Positions 24,834 to 33,671 are shown, numbered from the stretch's first letter. The stretch is DNA of 64,000 nt from WHSW01 sp963781265 (GCA_963781265.1 CAWAFH010000018.1:818765-882764), one strand, 5' to 3'. Program-made: numbers and translations. The notes: a model not told the origin generated them from the letters alone.

Positions 24834-27035
24834 GTGCGCCGGGTCACGTTTTCGCGCAACTACACGCTTTCGCTCTCGCGGACGTGTCGGTGCTACTGCA
24901 AGTACTGCGCGTTCGCGACCCATCAGGCGCACCTCTACTCGCCCGAGGAGGTTGAGGACCGGCTCGAGCAGGCGGTGAGGCGCAACGCCAAGGAGCTGCT
25001 CGTGCTCACCGGCGAGCTGCCCGAGGTCAACCCGGTGGTCGCCGACCGGCTGCGCTCCTACGGTCACGAGGACTTCGTCTCCTACGTGGTGTGGACGTGC
25101 GAGCGCGCGATCGAGCGCGGCCTGCTCCCGCACACCAATCTCGGCGCGCTCTCGCGGCGCGACCTCGGGCGCCTGCGCGAGGTGACGGCCTCGCAGGGCC
25201 TGATGCTGGAGTCGATCTCCGAGCGGCTGATGGAGACGGTGCACGCCGGCTCGCCGACCAAGCACCCCGCGGTGCGGATGGAGACGATCGACGCCGCCGG
25301 CGAGCTCAGGATCCCGTTCACGAGCGGGATCCTGGTCGGGATCGGGGAGACCCCGGACGAGCGCGTGGCCTCGCTCGAGGCGCTCGCCGCCAGCCACCGG
25401 CGCCACGGCCACATCCAGGAGGTGATCCTGCAGAACTTCGTCCCGCACCCGCGCTACTACGGGCGTGAGGTGGCCGAGATCGCCGATGCCGCTTCCAAGG
25501 AGCGCTGGGCCGACGGCCGAGCGGCGAGCGGCGAGCGGCGAGCGGCGGACCTTCCTCCCTGGGCTACGGAGATCACCCTCGCGGACATGAAGCACCTCGT
25601 CGCCACCACGCGCGAGCTGATGCCGGACGTCGGCATCCAGATCCCCCCGAACCTGGCCGACTGGTGGGACGAGCTGGTCGACGCCGGGGCCACCGACCTC
25701 GGCGGGCTGTCGGCCAACGGCGACCACATCTCGCCCGAGCACGCGTTCCCGAGCCCGCATCAGGTCCGCAAGCGCCTGCAGCCGCAGGGCTACGCGCTGA
25801 CCGAGCGCCTCTGCGCCTACCCCCAGTACCTGGAGCCCGACTGGATGGAGCAGGGGGTGCTCGACCTGGTCAAGCTCAAGTACTGGAGCTTCATCCCGCG
25901 CAGGGGCTCCGGCCGGCGCGAGCAGCGCGATCTCGACCCCGACCTGGCGCCCGCCGCGATCGAGCGCGGCCGCGACGGGATCGCCCTCAGCGAGGACGAG
26001 CTGACGGCGCTGTTCGCCGAGACCCGCCCCGAGGTGATCGAGGCGATGCGGGCCGCGGCCGACGAGCTGCGCGCCGAGCTCGCCGGGGACACGGCGACCT
26101 TCGTCGTCAACCGCAACATCAACTTCACCAACGTCTGCGTGGTGGGCTGCGCGTTCTGCGGCTTCGGCCAGGGCAAGCGGTCGCCCGACGCCTACCACGT
26201 GACCGAGGACGACTTCCAGGCGCGGATCGACGAGGCGGTTGAGTTCGGCGCGACCGAGCTGTGCATGCAGGGTGGCATCCACCCGGACTACGAGCTCGAG
26301 GACTACGGGCGCTGGCTGCGGCTCGCGAAGGAGACCGCGCCGCAGCTGCATCTGCACGCCTACTCGCCGATGGAGGTGCACTACATGTGCGAGCGCTCCG
26401 GGCGCAGCCCCGACCACGTCTTCGACTTCCTGCGCGAGTGCGGGCTCGGCTCCACCCCCGGCACCGCGGCCGAGGTGCTCGACGACGGCGTCCGCGCGCG
26501 GATCTCGCCGAACAAGCTGCCCGCCGACCGCTGGGTCGAGATCATCGAGGCCTGCCATCGCTCCGGCCTGCGCTCGACCTCGACCGTGATGTTCGGCCAC
26601 ATCGAGGAGCCCTGGGAGCTCGCCCGCCACATGCGGGTGGTCCGCGAGCTTCAGGAGCGCACCGGCGGCATCACCGAGTTCGTGCCGCTCAGCTTCATCC
26701 CGTTCCAGACCCTGCTCGGCCGCACCCACGGGATCGAGGAGATCTCGGCCGATGAGAACCTCAAGCACACCGCCGCGTTCCGGCTGGCGCTCGGGCGCTC
26801 GATCAAGAACCTGCAGGCGAGCTGGGTGAAGATGGGCATCGACGCGGCCACCGAGAGCCTGCGCTGGGGCGTCAACGACCTCGGCGGCACGCTGATGGAG
26901 GAGAGCATCTCGCGGATGGCGGGCTCCCAGCACGGCGTCCGGCTCGAGCCCGAGGACCTGATCGCGGCGGCGCGCAAGGCCGGCCGCAGGCCGGCCCAGC
27001 GCACGACCCTGTACGAGCTGATCGAGACCTACTAG
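24834..27035 (+). CDS. fbiC: FO synthase, fused CofG-CofH radical SAM protein
   Basis: A 733-residue fusion of two radical SAM enzymes. It starts with GTG at 24834. The CofG half has the cluster motif CX3CX2C at Cys 18, 22 and 25. The CofH half has the second motif at Cys 435, 439 and 442 (CVVGCAFC). Together they condense tyrosine and 5-amino-6-ribitylamino-uracil to the deazaflavin FO, the chromophore of coenzyme F420. The other F420 genes lie at 28973-31347. Around residues 226-243 an in-frame Ala/Gly/Arg-rich insert (WADGRAASGERRAADLP) is encoded by four GAGCGGC heptamers; it interrupts the CofG half in a loop. Confidence 0.95.
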   Translation: MRRVTFSRNYTLSLSRTCRCYCKYCAFATHQAHLYSPEEVEDRLEQAVRRNAKELLVLTGELPEVNPVVADRLRSYGHEDFVSYVVWTCERAIERGLLPHTNLGALSRRDLGRLREVTASQGLMLESISERLMETVHAGSPTKHPAVRMETIDAAGELRIPFTSGILVGIGETPDERVASLEALAASHRRHGHIQEVILQNFVPHPRYYGREVAEIADAASKERWADGRAASGERRAADLPPWATEITLADMKHLVATTRELMPDVGIQIPPNLADWWDELVDAGATDLGGLSANGDHISPEHAFPSPHQVRKRLQPQGYALTERLCAYPQYLEPDWMEQGVLDLVKLKYWSFIPRRGSGRREQRDLDPDLAPAAIERGRDGIALSEDELTALFAETRPEVIEAMRAAADELRAELAGDTATFVVNRNINFTNVCVVGCAFCGFGQGKRSPDAYHVTEDDFQARIDEAVEFGATELCMQGGIHPDYELEDYGRWLRLAKETAPQLHLHAYSPMEVHYMCERSGRSPDHVFDFLRECGLGSTPGTAAEVLDDGVRARISPNKLPADRWVEIIEACHRSGLRSTSTVMFGHIEEPWELARHMRVVRELQERTGGITEFVPLSFIPFQTLLGRTHGIEEISADENLKHTAAFRLALGRSIKNLQASWVKMGIDAATESLRWGVNDLGGTLMEESISRMAGSQHGVRLEPEDLIAAARKAGRRPAQRTTLYELIETY

Positions 27036-27137
27036 GGGCGCGTGCGGTGGGGGCGCGTGCGGCGAAGGCGGGGTTTGGGACCGTATGGGTCTCGAATCGG
27101 CGGGTGCTCGCGGCGCTCGACGCGCGATGATCTGCGC

Positions 27138-28118
27138 ATGAAGGCGATGCTGCTCACCGCGCCCGAAACCCCGCTCGAGGCGGCCGAGCTCGCCGACCCG
27201 GAGCCGGGGGAGGGCGAGGTCGCGGTGAGGGTGATCGCCTGCGGTGTCTGTCGCACCGACCTGCACGTCGTCGACGGCGAGCTCGCCGAGCCGAAGCTGC
27301 CGCTCGTGCTCGGCCACCAGGTGGTCGGCGAGGTCGTCGGCCTCGGGCCGGGCGCCGAGCGCTGGTCGGCCGGCGACCGGGTTGGGATACCGTGGCTGGC
27401 CTGGGCGTGCGGAGAGTGTCGCTACTGCCGCTCGGGCCGCGAGAACCTCTGCGAGCGGGCCCTGTTCACCGGGTACACCCGCGACGGCGGCTACGCCGAG
27501 CTGACCGTCGCCGACGAGCGCTTCTGCATGCCTCTGCATCCCGACGCCGGCGCCGAGACGGCTCCGCTCCTGTGCGCCGGGATGATCGGCTACCGGGCGC
27601 TGCGGATGTGCGGGGACGCCGAGCGGGTCGGCCTCTACGGCTTCGGCGCCTCCGCGCACCTGATCTGCCAGGTCGCCGCGCACCAGGGGCGCCGGGTGTT
27701 CGCGATCACCCGCGACTCGGGCGACGAGGACAAGCGCGCGTTCGCGCTCGGGCTCGGCGCCGAGTGGGCCGGGACCGCCGCCGAGGTGCCGGAGCCGCTC
27801 GACGCGGCCATCATCTTCGCCCCGGCGGGCGAGCTCGTGCCGACGGCGCTGAAAGCGCTTGCCCCGGGCGGGGTCGTTGTCTGCGCCGGAATCCACATGA
27901 GCGACATCCCCTCGTTTCCCTACGAGGACCTGTGGCACGAGCGCCAGATCCGGTCGGTCGCGAACCTGACGCGGCGCGACGGCGAGGAGTTCCTGCCCCT
28001 CGCCCGCGAGGCCGGGGTCGAGGCGCAGGTGACCGAGTATGGCCTGGGTGACGCAGATCACGCCCTGGCCGAGTTGCGCGGGGGTAGGGTTCGGGGCGCG
28101 GCGGTGCTGCGACCCTGA
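27138..28118 (+). CDS. Zinc-dependent alcohol dehydrogenase family protein
   Basis: A 326-residue medium-chain dehydrogenase/reductase. ATG at 27138 gives MKAMLLTAPETPLEAAEL. The catalytic zinc region is CGVCRTDLHVVDGEL and GHQVVGEVV. The structural zinc site has four cysteines in CGECRYCRSGRENLC. The cofactor loop GLYGFGASAHLICQVA is a GxGxxG variant. It looks like the zinc-binding-alcohol-dehydrogenase (AdhP-like) class. The substrate is unknown; the position after fbiC does not make it F420-dependent. Confidence 0.88.
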   Translation: MKAMLLTAPETPLEAAELADPEPGEGEVAVRVIACGVCRTDLHVVDGELAEPKLPLVLGHQVVGEVVGLGPGAERWSAGDRVGIPWLAWACGECRYCRSGRENLCERALFTGYTRDGGYAELTVADERFCMPLHPDAGAETAPLLCAGMIGYRALRMCGDAERVGLYGFGASAHLICQVAAHQGRRVFAITRDSGDEDKRAFALGLGAEWAGTAAEVPEPLDAAIIFAPAGELVPTALKALAPGGVVVCAGIHMSDIPSFPYEDLWHERQIRSVANLTRRDGEEFLPLAREAGVEAQVTEYGLGDADHALAELRGGRVRGAAVLRP

Positions 28119-28130
28119 ATGGAGGAGCGG

Positions 28131-28532
28131 ATGGCAGACGTGACCGTGAAGCGCACCGAGGACTTCGAGTCGACCTTTCGGGGCGGCATGCTGAAGGCGC
28201 GGTCCGGTCTCGGCGTCAGCTCGTTCGGCATGCAGCTGTTGCGGCTGCCGCCGAACGCGGATCGCTACCCGGAGCACGACCACGTCTTCGACGGGCAGGA
28301 GGAGGTCTACCTCGTGCTCGACGGCGCGGCGACCCTGACCGTCGGCGGCGAGGACCATGAGCTGGTGCCCGGCGTCTTCGCGAGGGTCGGGCCGAGCGAG
28401 ACCCGCAAGCTGACCACCGGCGAGTCGCCGGCCGAGGTGCTGGTGCTCGGCGGCGTCCCGGGGCAGCCGTTCGAGATCACCCAGTTCACCGAGGAGGGCG
28501 AGCCCGATCCGCTCGCCGCTCCGCCGGCCTGA
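28131..28532 (+). CDS. Cupin-domain protein, first of a tandem pair
   Basis: A 133-residue single-domain cupin. ATG at 28131 follows GGAGG by six bases; an earlier ATG at 28119 is less well placed. The metal-site motif is EHDHVFDGQEEVYLVLDG and the second box is LVPGVFARVGPSETRKL. Its N-terminus (MADVTVKR-EDFE) is nearly identical to that of the next gene, so the two arose by duplication. Function unknown; possibly a small metal-binding or isomerase-type protein. Confidence 0.8.
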   Translation: MADVTVKRTEDFESTFRGGMLKARSGLGVSSFGMQLLRLPPNADRYPEHDHVFDGQEEVYLVLDGAATLTVGGEDHELVPGVFARVGPSETRKLTTGESPAEVLVLGGVPGQPFEITQFTEEGEPDPLAAPPA

Positions 28533-28536
28533 GCGG

Positions 28537-28953
28537 ATGGCGGACGTCACCGTCAAGCGGGTAGAGGACTTCGAGGCGATCTTCGGCGGCGGCTTTCGGC
28601 GCGCGCGCGCCGGCCTCGGCGTGAGCTCGTTCGGGCTCGCGGTCATGGACCTGCCGCCGCGCTTCGCCGAGTACCCCGACCACGACCAGGCCCACGACCA
28701 CCAGGAGGAGGTCTACACGCTGCTCAGCGGCCGGGCGCGGATCCGCGTCGGCGGGGATGGCGGGGAGGAGTTCGAGCTCGAGCCCGGGATCTGGATCCGG
28801 GTCGGGGCCGAGGAGCGGCGCAAGATCATCACCGGGGACGAGCCCGCGCGGGTGCTGGCGATCGGCGGCTCACCCGGCCGCGCCTACGAGCCGCCCGAGT
28901 TCACGATCGAGGGCGGCACGCTGCCGCCGATGGACAAGCTCGAGCACCACTGA
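28537..28953 (+). CDS. Cupin-domain protein, second of a tandem pair
   Basis: A 138-residue cupin four bases after the first. It shares MADVTVKRVEDFE, GLGVSSFG and the metal box DHDQAHDHQEEVYTLLSG, which has one His more than its paralog. The C-terminal stretch (YEPPEFTIEGG) differs. Tight spacing implies one transcript with translational coupling. The two probably work together or have diverged in ligand; no substrate is evident. Confidence 0.8.
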   Translation: MADVTVKRVEDFEAIFGGGFRRARAGLGVSSFGLAVMDLPPRFAEYPDHDQAHDHQEEVYTLLSGRARIRVGGDGGEEFELEPGIWIRVGAEERRKIITGDEPARVLAIGGSPGRAYEPPEFTIEGGTLPPMDKLEHH

Positions 28954-28972
28954 CCGACGGCCCCGCCGCGGC

Positions 28973-29740
28973 TCAGCGAAACAGGTCGGCGTCGGCCGGC
29001 CGCTGCAGGGTCGCGGCCGCGCCCGGGCCGTCCTCGTCCAGCCAGAGGTGCCGGCAGCCCCGGACGAGCACCGCCGGGCGGCCGGAGTCCTTGGCCCGGG
29101 CGAGGTCGGCGGCGCCGGCGAGCTGATCCGCGGTCGCGATCGCGGTCGCGGCGAGCACCTGCCCGTGGGCGTCGGTGCGTCCCCGCCAGTCGTCGACGGC
29201 GATCACTCCAGCGAGGCCGATCGCGACCTCGCTCTGGCCGAGCCGCCACGGGCGCCCGAAGCTGTCGCTGATCAACACCCCGGGGCGGGCGCCGGTCGCG
29301 GCCTCGAGGTCGCGCCGGATCCGCCGCGCCGAGGCGTCGGCGTCGGCGGGCAGCAGGGCGACGCTTTCGGCACCGGGGAGGTTCGAGCTGTCGATTCCGG
29401 CGTTCGCGCAGACCCATCCCGACTTGGTCTCGACGATCAGGGCCGCCTCGGTGGCGCGGAGGACGCGCCGCGATTCGGCGAGGACCAGCTCGACCAGGCG
29501 CGGGTCGCGGCCCGTCTGCGCGCTGAGCTGCCGAGCGTGATCGCCGGGCTCGACGCTCGCCAGCTCGACGATGCGCCCCTCGGCCTTCGAGACCACCTTC
29601 TGGGAGATCGCGATCAGATCGCCGTCGACCAGGGTGGCGCCGGAGGCGCCCGCAGCCGCGGCGACCAGCTCGCCGACCCGGTCGCCGGCGGTCACCTCGG
29701 GCAGCGGCTCGAGCGCGAGGATCTCGACCCGCTCGCTCAC
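28973..29740 (-). CDS. cofE: Coenzyme F420-0:L-glutamate ligase
   Basis: A 255-residue protein from GTG at 29740, overlapping the cofC stop by four bases. Family segments are DLIAISQKVVSKAEGR, VETKSGWVCANAGIDSSN, RPGVLISDSFGRPWRLGQ and GVIAVDDWRGRTDAHGQ. CofE adds gamma-linked glutamates to F420-0 using GTP. It is shorter than mycobacterial FbiB because the C-terminal nitroreductase-like domain is absent. Confidence 0.92.
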   Translation of the reverse strand: MSERVEILALEPLPEVTAGDRVGELVAAAAGASGATLVDGDLIAISQKVVSKAEGRIVELASVEPGDHARQLSAQTGRDPRLVELVLAESRRVLRATEAALIVETKSGWVCANAGIDSSNLPGAESVALLPADADASARRIRRDLEAATGARPGVLISDSFGRPWRLGQSEVAIGLAGVIAVDDWRGRTDAHGQVLAATAIATADQLAGAADLARAKDSGRPAVLVRGCRHLWLDEDGPGAAATLQRPADADLFR

Positions 29741-30423
29741 CGGGCCGGGTCCGTCCTGGACGGCAACCGCGCGAGCGCGGCTGCGGTCGACGGTGCGCGG
29801 CCCGGCTCGGCGGCGAGCAGGCTCGCCAGGGCGCCGAGGTCATCGGGCGTATCGAGGTCGAGCGCGAGGGAGGGGAGCGCCTCCGTGGCGGCAGCGTGGC
29901 CGGCCCGCCGGGCCCGCTCGAGGTGGCGCGCGCAGCTGTCGGGCCCGAACGCCGGCCCGATCGCGTCGCCCGGGGCCAGCAGGAGCCCGTTGGTGCCGGT
30001 GCCGTGGCGGTCCGGGATGACCGCCACCCGGCCCTGCGACATGCGCTCGAGCGCCGCGTCGAGCTCGACCGGGTCGAGCAGCGGGCAGTCGCCGGGCAGC
30101 AGGGCGGTGCACGAGGCACCGAGCGCGAGCGCGCGGATGATCCCCAGGGTGGCGGCCTCGGAGTGGCCACGGTCGTCGGGGTCGCGCAGCACCTCGAGCG
30201 GGGTGGTCGAGCGCTGCGCATGGCGCAGCGCGATCCTCTCCGCCCGCCCCTCGCCCGTGACCACGATCACCCGCTCGATCAGCTCGGCCGCATCGAGCCC
30301 GGTGAGCACGTCGGCGAGCATCGCCTTGACCAGGTCCGCGCGCTGCGGGCGGTCGACCCGGTCGAGCAGGCGCTGCTTCGCGCGGCCGAAGCGCTTCACC
30401 GGGATGATCGCGGTCGCGTGCAT
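29737..30423 (-). CDS. cofC: 2-phospho-L-lactate (or phosphoenolpyruvate) guanylyltransferase
   Basis: A 228-residue protein from ATG at 30423. The nucleotidyltransferase signature IPVKRFGRAKQRL opens the protein. LLPGDCPLLDP (metal site) and GTGTNGLLLAP follow. It activates phospholactate or PEP with GTP for transfer to FO in F420 synthesis (CofC/FbiD). It lies two bases after cofD and overlaps cofE, so cofD-cofC-cofE is one operon. Because cofD carries a frameshift, an open frame runs from the cofD start through into cofC. Confidence 0.9.
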   Translation of the reverse strand: MHATAIIPVKRFGRAKQRLLDRVDRPQRADLVKAMLADVLTGLDAAELIERVIVVTGEGRAERIALRHAQRSTTPLEVLRDPDDRGHSEAATLGIIRALALGASCTALLPGDCPLLDPVELDAALERMSQGRVAVIPDRHGTGTNGLLLAPGDAIGPAFGPDSCARHLERARRAGHAAATEALPSLALDLDTPDDLGALASLLAAEPGRAPSTAAALARLPSRTDPAR

Positions 30424-30425
30424 GG

Positions 30426-31347
30426 TCAGCGCAGCGAGCCGGCGAACTCGAGCACCCGTTCGGCGAGCGCCCGGCGGCCGGCGGAGCCCTCCATCAGCGT
30501 CGGGCAGCTCAGCACCCTGAGATCCTCGGGACCCGCGTCGGGATCGCCCTCGTCGACGACCATCGCGTCCAGCAGCCCGGTGTAGAGGGAGGCGACGCCG
30601 GCGGCAGTCACCGGGCGGCCGACCGAGGCGACGAAGGCGTCGGTCGGGCCCCTTGACCGCGCGCCCGCCGACGAAGGGGCTCACCGCGACCACCGCCGCC
30701 GGCGAGGCGGCGATCGCCTCGCGCATGCCCGGGATCGAGAGGATCGGGCCGATCGAGATCACCGGGTTCGAGGGCCCGACGATCACGACCTCGGCCTCGG
30801 CGAGCGCGGCGAGCACCTCGGGGGTCGGCTCGGCGTCGGCGATCCCCTCGAGCTCGACCCCCTCGATCGGGGCCTCACCATGGTCGAGGATCAGGAACTC
30901 CTGCAGTCCGCGCCAGCCGCCCGGGGTCCGGACTCGGGTTCGCACCGGGTGCTCGGACATCGGCAGGACCCTGGCGCGGACGCCGAGCGCGCGCGCGATC
31001 TGGCCCTGCGCGGCCGTCAGGGTGCCGCCCTCGGCGAGGAAGTGGGTGCGGTACAGGCAGGCCGCGAGGTCGCGATCGGAGAGCGAGAACCAGTCCGGTG
31101 CCCCGAGCTTCGTCAGTCGCTCGTGGACGGTGAAGCCGTCGTCGCGGATGCCCCAGCCGCGCTCCTCGTCGATCTGATCCGCGAGCCAGTAGGTGACCAG
31201 GTCGGGGTCGGGGCAGACGAGCAGCCCGTGGACCTCGGTGTCGTCGGCGGTGTTGGCGATCACCGCCAGCCGCTCGCCGACGACGTCCTGGAGGCCGGCG
31301 GCGAGCTTCGCCCCACCCGTGCCGCCCGCCAGGCAGACGACCGTCAC
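30426..31347 (-). pseudogene. cofD: 2-phospho-L-lactate transferase, single-base frameshift
   Basis: CofD/FbiA joins the phospholactyl (or PEP-derived) moiety to FO. From GTG at 31347 the protein is normal (VCLAGGTGGAKLAAGLQD, IANTADDTEVHGL, VVIVGPSNPVISIGPIL) as far as SPFVGGRAVKGP. There the frame breaks inside the G/C run at about 30645-30652. The true C-terminus (TDAFVASVGRPVTAAGV, ending ERVLEFAGSLR at TGA 30426-30428) is in the next frame. The gene is 922 bases, one more than a multiple of three, so one extra base explains everything. All other F420 genes are intact, so a sequencing error is more likely than loss of function. Confidence 0.88.
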
Positions 31348-31354
31348 TTAGTGA

Positions 31355-31384
31355 GGCGCCTCGACAGCGGCGCGGCTCGGCTTC
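31355..31384. repeat. Dispersed relative of the 55-bp repeat
   Basis: Thirty bases beginning GGCGCCTCGACAGCGGCG match the first 30 bases of the 14.3-kb repeat unit with two mismatches, in the same orientation. It lies in the short gap between the cofD start and the stop of the F420-NADP reductase gene, so both occurrences are in intergenic gaps next to a stop codon. Confidence 0.75.
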
Positions 31385-31388
31385 ACGG

Positions 31389-32081
31389 CTACTCCCAATG
31401 GTCGCCGTCCTGAAGCCCGTTGATCCGGATCCCGGCGTGGGTCTTGTACCGGGCGTTGATCGAGATCAGCATCGGGGTCAGCTGCTCGACGATCCGCGCC
31501 ATCTCGAGCGGTCCCGCGTTGACCGCTCGCAGCCCGGCGATCTCCTCGATCAGGCGGGCGACCTTGGCCTTGTCGGCCTTGCGGTCGCCGCAGAGCAGCA
31601 CGTCCTCGTCGAGGTCGACGCCGACGTCGGCGAGGTTCGGGGCGCTGACCGTGTGCAGCGCGGCGACGACGGTGACGCCCTCGGGGACCATCTCCTGCGC
31701 CTGCTGGGCCGCGGATCCCTGCCAGACGCCGAGCGACCGGGTCGCCTTGCCGCTGACCGCGGCGGCGAGCGGGACGGTGCAGTCGACCAGCAGCTGGCCG
31801 GGCTCGAGCGCCTCGCGCAGGTTGGTGAGGTTCTCCGACTGGGCGCGGAACGGGACCGTGAGGAAGACGACCGAGCCCTGCTTTGCCGCCTGCTCGTTGC
31901 CGAGGCCCTCGATCTCGGCGTCCGGGGCGAGCTCGGAGAGCTTGCGGGCCGCCTCGGCCGCGCGCTCCTCGCTGCGCGAGCCGATCACGACCGCGTGCCC
32001 GGCCCGCGCCCAGCGGAGCGCGAGGCCGTAGCCGAGCGCTCCGGTGCCGCCGATGATCGGGATCGCTTCGCCGCTCGCCAC
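31389..32081 (-). CDS. F420-dependent NADP+ oxidoreductase
   Basis: A 230-residue protein; GTG at 32081 places the dinucleotide fold right at the N-terminus (IPIIGGTGALGYGLALRWA). Further family segments are VIGSRSEERAAEAA (NADP phosphate pocket), VVFLTVPFRAQ, LLVDCTVPLA and LRAVNAGPLEMARIVEQLTPMLISINARYK. It transfers hydride between reduced F420 and NADP+ and links the F420 genes next to it to cell redox metabolism. The frame stays open upstream to about 32468 but without the conserved pattern. Confidence 0.9.
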   Translation of the reverse strand: MASGEAIPIIGGTGALGYGLALRWARAGHAVVIGSRSEERAAEAARKLSELAPDAEIEGLGNEQAAKQGSVVFLTVPFRAQSENLTNLREALEPGQLLVDCTVPLAAAVSGKATRSLGVWQGSAAQQAQEMVPEGVTVVAALHTVSAPNLADVGVDLDEDVLLCGDRKADKAKVARLIEEIAGLRAVNAGPLEMARIVEQLTPMLISINARYKTHAGIRINGLQDGDHWE

Positions 32082-32129
32082 GGCGCGGGAGTGTATTCGC
32101 CCAGCCTCTCCGCATATGCTCTCGCTCGC

Positions 32130-32867
32130 ATGCGGCTCGAGGGGCAGAAGGCGCTCGTCACCGGCGGCGCCAGCGGGATCGGAGCGGCGACTGCCGCGCG
32201 GCTCGCCGCCGAGGGCGCCGACGTGGTGATCGGCGATCTGAGCGCCGAGAAGGGCGCCGACCTCGCAGCCGAGATCGGCGCGTTCTCGGTCGAGCTCGAC
32301 GTCACCGACCCCGAATCGCCGCGGCGGGTAGTCGCCGAGCACGGCCCGTTCTCGATCCTGGTCAACAACGCAGGTATGGACGAGTTCGGCTTCTTCGTCG
32401 ACACCGACCCCGGCCAGTGGCAGCGGGTGACGGCGGTCAACCTGTTCGGCGTCTTCGCCTGCACCCATGCGGTGCTCCCGGGGATGCAGGAGGCCAAGTA
32501 CGGCCGCATCGTCAGCCTCGCGTCCGAGGCGGGCCGAATCGGGTCGAAGGGCTCGGCCGTCTACTCGGCCGCCAAGGGCGGGGTGATCTCGTTCATGAAG
32601 GTGATCGCCCGCGAGGGGGCGCGATTCGGGATCACGGCGAACTCGATCGCCCCCGGCCCGATCGAGACGCCGCTGCTGATGGGCGCGCTCGAGTTCGGCG
32701 AGATCGGCCGCAAGATCGTCGACAACATGAAGGCCGGGACGCAGCTGCGGCGCCTCGGCCAGCCCGAGGAGGTCGCCGCCGTGGTCGCCTTCCTCGCTTC
32801 GGACGACTCCTCCTATGTCACCGGCGAGACGATCGGCGTCTCCGGCGGCATGGGAATGGTCGGATGA
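32130..32867 (+). CDS. Short-chain dehydrogenase/reductase
   Basis: A 245-residue classical SDR from ATG at 32130. Cofactor motif TGGASGIGAATA, structural NNAG, and catalytic Ser-Tyr-Lys (SLASEAGRIGSKGSAVYSAAK, split) are intact. The C-terminus VTGETIGVSGGMGM is of the FabG/3-hydroxyacyl type. The Asp after the second strand (IGDLSAEKG) suggests NAD(H). It overlaps the next short ORF by four bases (ATGA). Divergent from the F420-NADP reductase. Confidence 0.9.
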   Translation: MRLEGQKALVTGGASGIGAATAARLAAEGADVVIGDLSAEKGADLAAEIGAFSVELDVTDPESPRRVVAEHGPFSILVNNAGMDEFGFFVDTDPGQWQRVTAVNLFGVFACTHAVLPGMQEAKYGRIVSLASEAGRIGSKGSAVYSAAKGGVISFMKVIAREGARFGITANSIAPGPIETPLLMGALEFGEIGRKIVDNMKAGTQLRRLGQPEEVAAVVAFLASDDSSYVTGETIGVSGGMGMVG

Positions 32868-33001
32868 ACCTGGCCCCGGGGCTGACGCGCACCGACGAGT
32901 TCACGGTCGATGACCGGCTGGTCACCGACGTCGGCGGCACGATCGGGGTCGGAACCCACGAGCGGCGGGTGATCAGCGTCGGCGAGGTCAAGTCCGATTA
33001 G
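32864..33001 (+). pseudogene. Internally deleted thioesterase remnant (FlK-like hot-dog)
   Basis: A 45-codon ORF. The first 24 residues (MNLAPGLTRTDEFTVDDRLV) look like the start of a fluoroacetyl-CoA-thioesterase-type hot-dog protein. The last 20 (GVGTHERRVISVGEVKSD) look like its end, where GTHER is characteristic. The ~80 residues between, holding the catalytic core, are missing without any change of frame. ATG overlaps the SDR stop, so the intact ancestor was coupled to the SDR. The product can hardly fold as an enzyme. Confidence 0.6.
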
Positions 33002-33029
33002 TTCGGGGCCGGAGGTCGGTCCACATGGC

Positions 33030-33671
33030 ATGACCAAGCTGAAGCTCGACATATCGGTATCGCTCGACGGCTACGTCGCCGGCCCGAATCCGTCCCTGGA
33101 CGACCCGCTCGGCGAACGCGGCATGGAGCTGCACGACTGGATCTTCGGCCTCGAGGCGTGGCGCGAGGCGCACGGGCTCGAGGGCGGCGATCGCGGGGCC
33201 GACAACGACATGGTGACCGCGATGAACGCCAACGTGGGGGCGATCATCCTCGGCCGCAAGATGTTCAGCGGCGGCTCGGGGCCGTGGGAAGACGATCCGA
33301 ACGCCGACGGCTGGTGGGGCGCGGAGTCGCCGTGGGCCTATCCGGCGTTCGTGCTCACCCACCACGCCCGCGACCCGGTCGACAAGGGCCCGGGGCGAGC
33401 ATGGAGCTTCGTCACCGGCGGGATCGAGGAGGCGCTCGAGCGGGCGCGCGAAGCCGCCGCCGGCCGCGAGGTGCTGATCGGCGGCGGCGCGGAGGTCGCC
33501 CGCCAGTACCTGAACGCCGGGCTCGTCCAGACGATCCAGCTCCACATCGCGCCGGTTCTGCTTGGAGCCGGGACGAGGCTGCTCGACGGCGTCGACCCGG
33601 GCCTGAAGCTCACGATCGCCGACGCCGTCCACTCACCAACGGTCACCCACATCCGCTACGACGTCGCGTAG
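33030..33671 (+). CDS. Dihydrofolate reductase-like (RibD C-terminal fold) protein
   Basis: A 213-residue protein from ATG at 33030. MTKLKLDISVSLDGYVAGPN, GAIILGRKMFSGG, FVLTHHARDP and LIGGGAEVARQYLNAGLV are typical of the RibD_C/YyaP-type reductases common in actinobacteria. NADPH binding is expected from the GGGAEV loop. Substrate unknown. Free-standing, downstream of the SDR. Confidence 0.85.
   Translation: MTKLKLDISVSLDGYVAGPNPSLDDPLGERGMELHDWIFGLEAWREAHGLEGGDRGADNDMVTAMNANVGAIILGRKMFSGGSGPWEDDPNADGWWGAESPWAYPAFVLTHHARDPVDKGPGRAWSFVTGGIEEALERAREAAAGREVLIGGGAEVARQYLNAGLVQTIQLHIAPVLLGAGTRLLDGVDPGLKLTIADAVHSPTVTHIRYDVA

Noticed and set aside
24828..28646. 1272-codon frame on the - strand opposite fbiC, the alcohol dehydrogenase and the cupins
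   Set aside because: It spans three clear genes on the other strand and has no protein-like hydrophobic pattern.
29737..31347. A genuine bifunctional CofD-CofC fusion protein
   Set aside because: The linking ~75 residues are the out-of-frame reading of the normal CofD C-terminus, and cofC has its own ATG.
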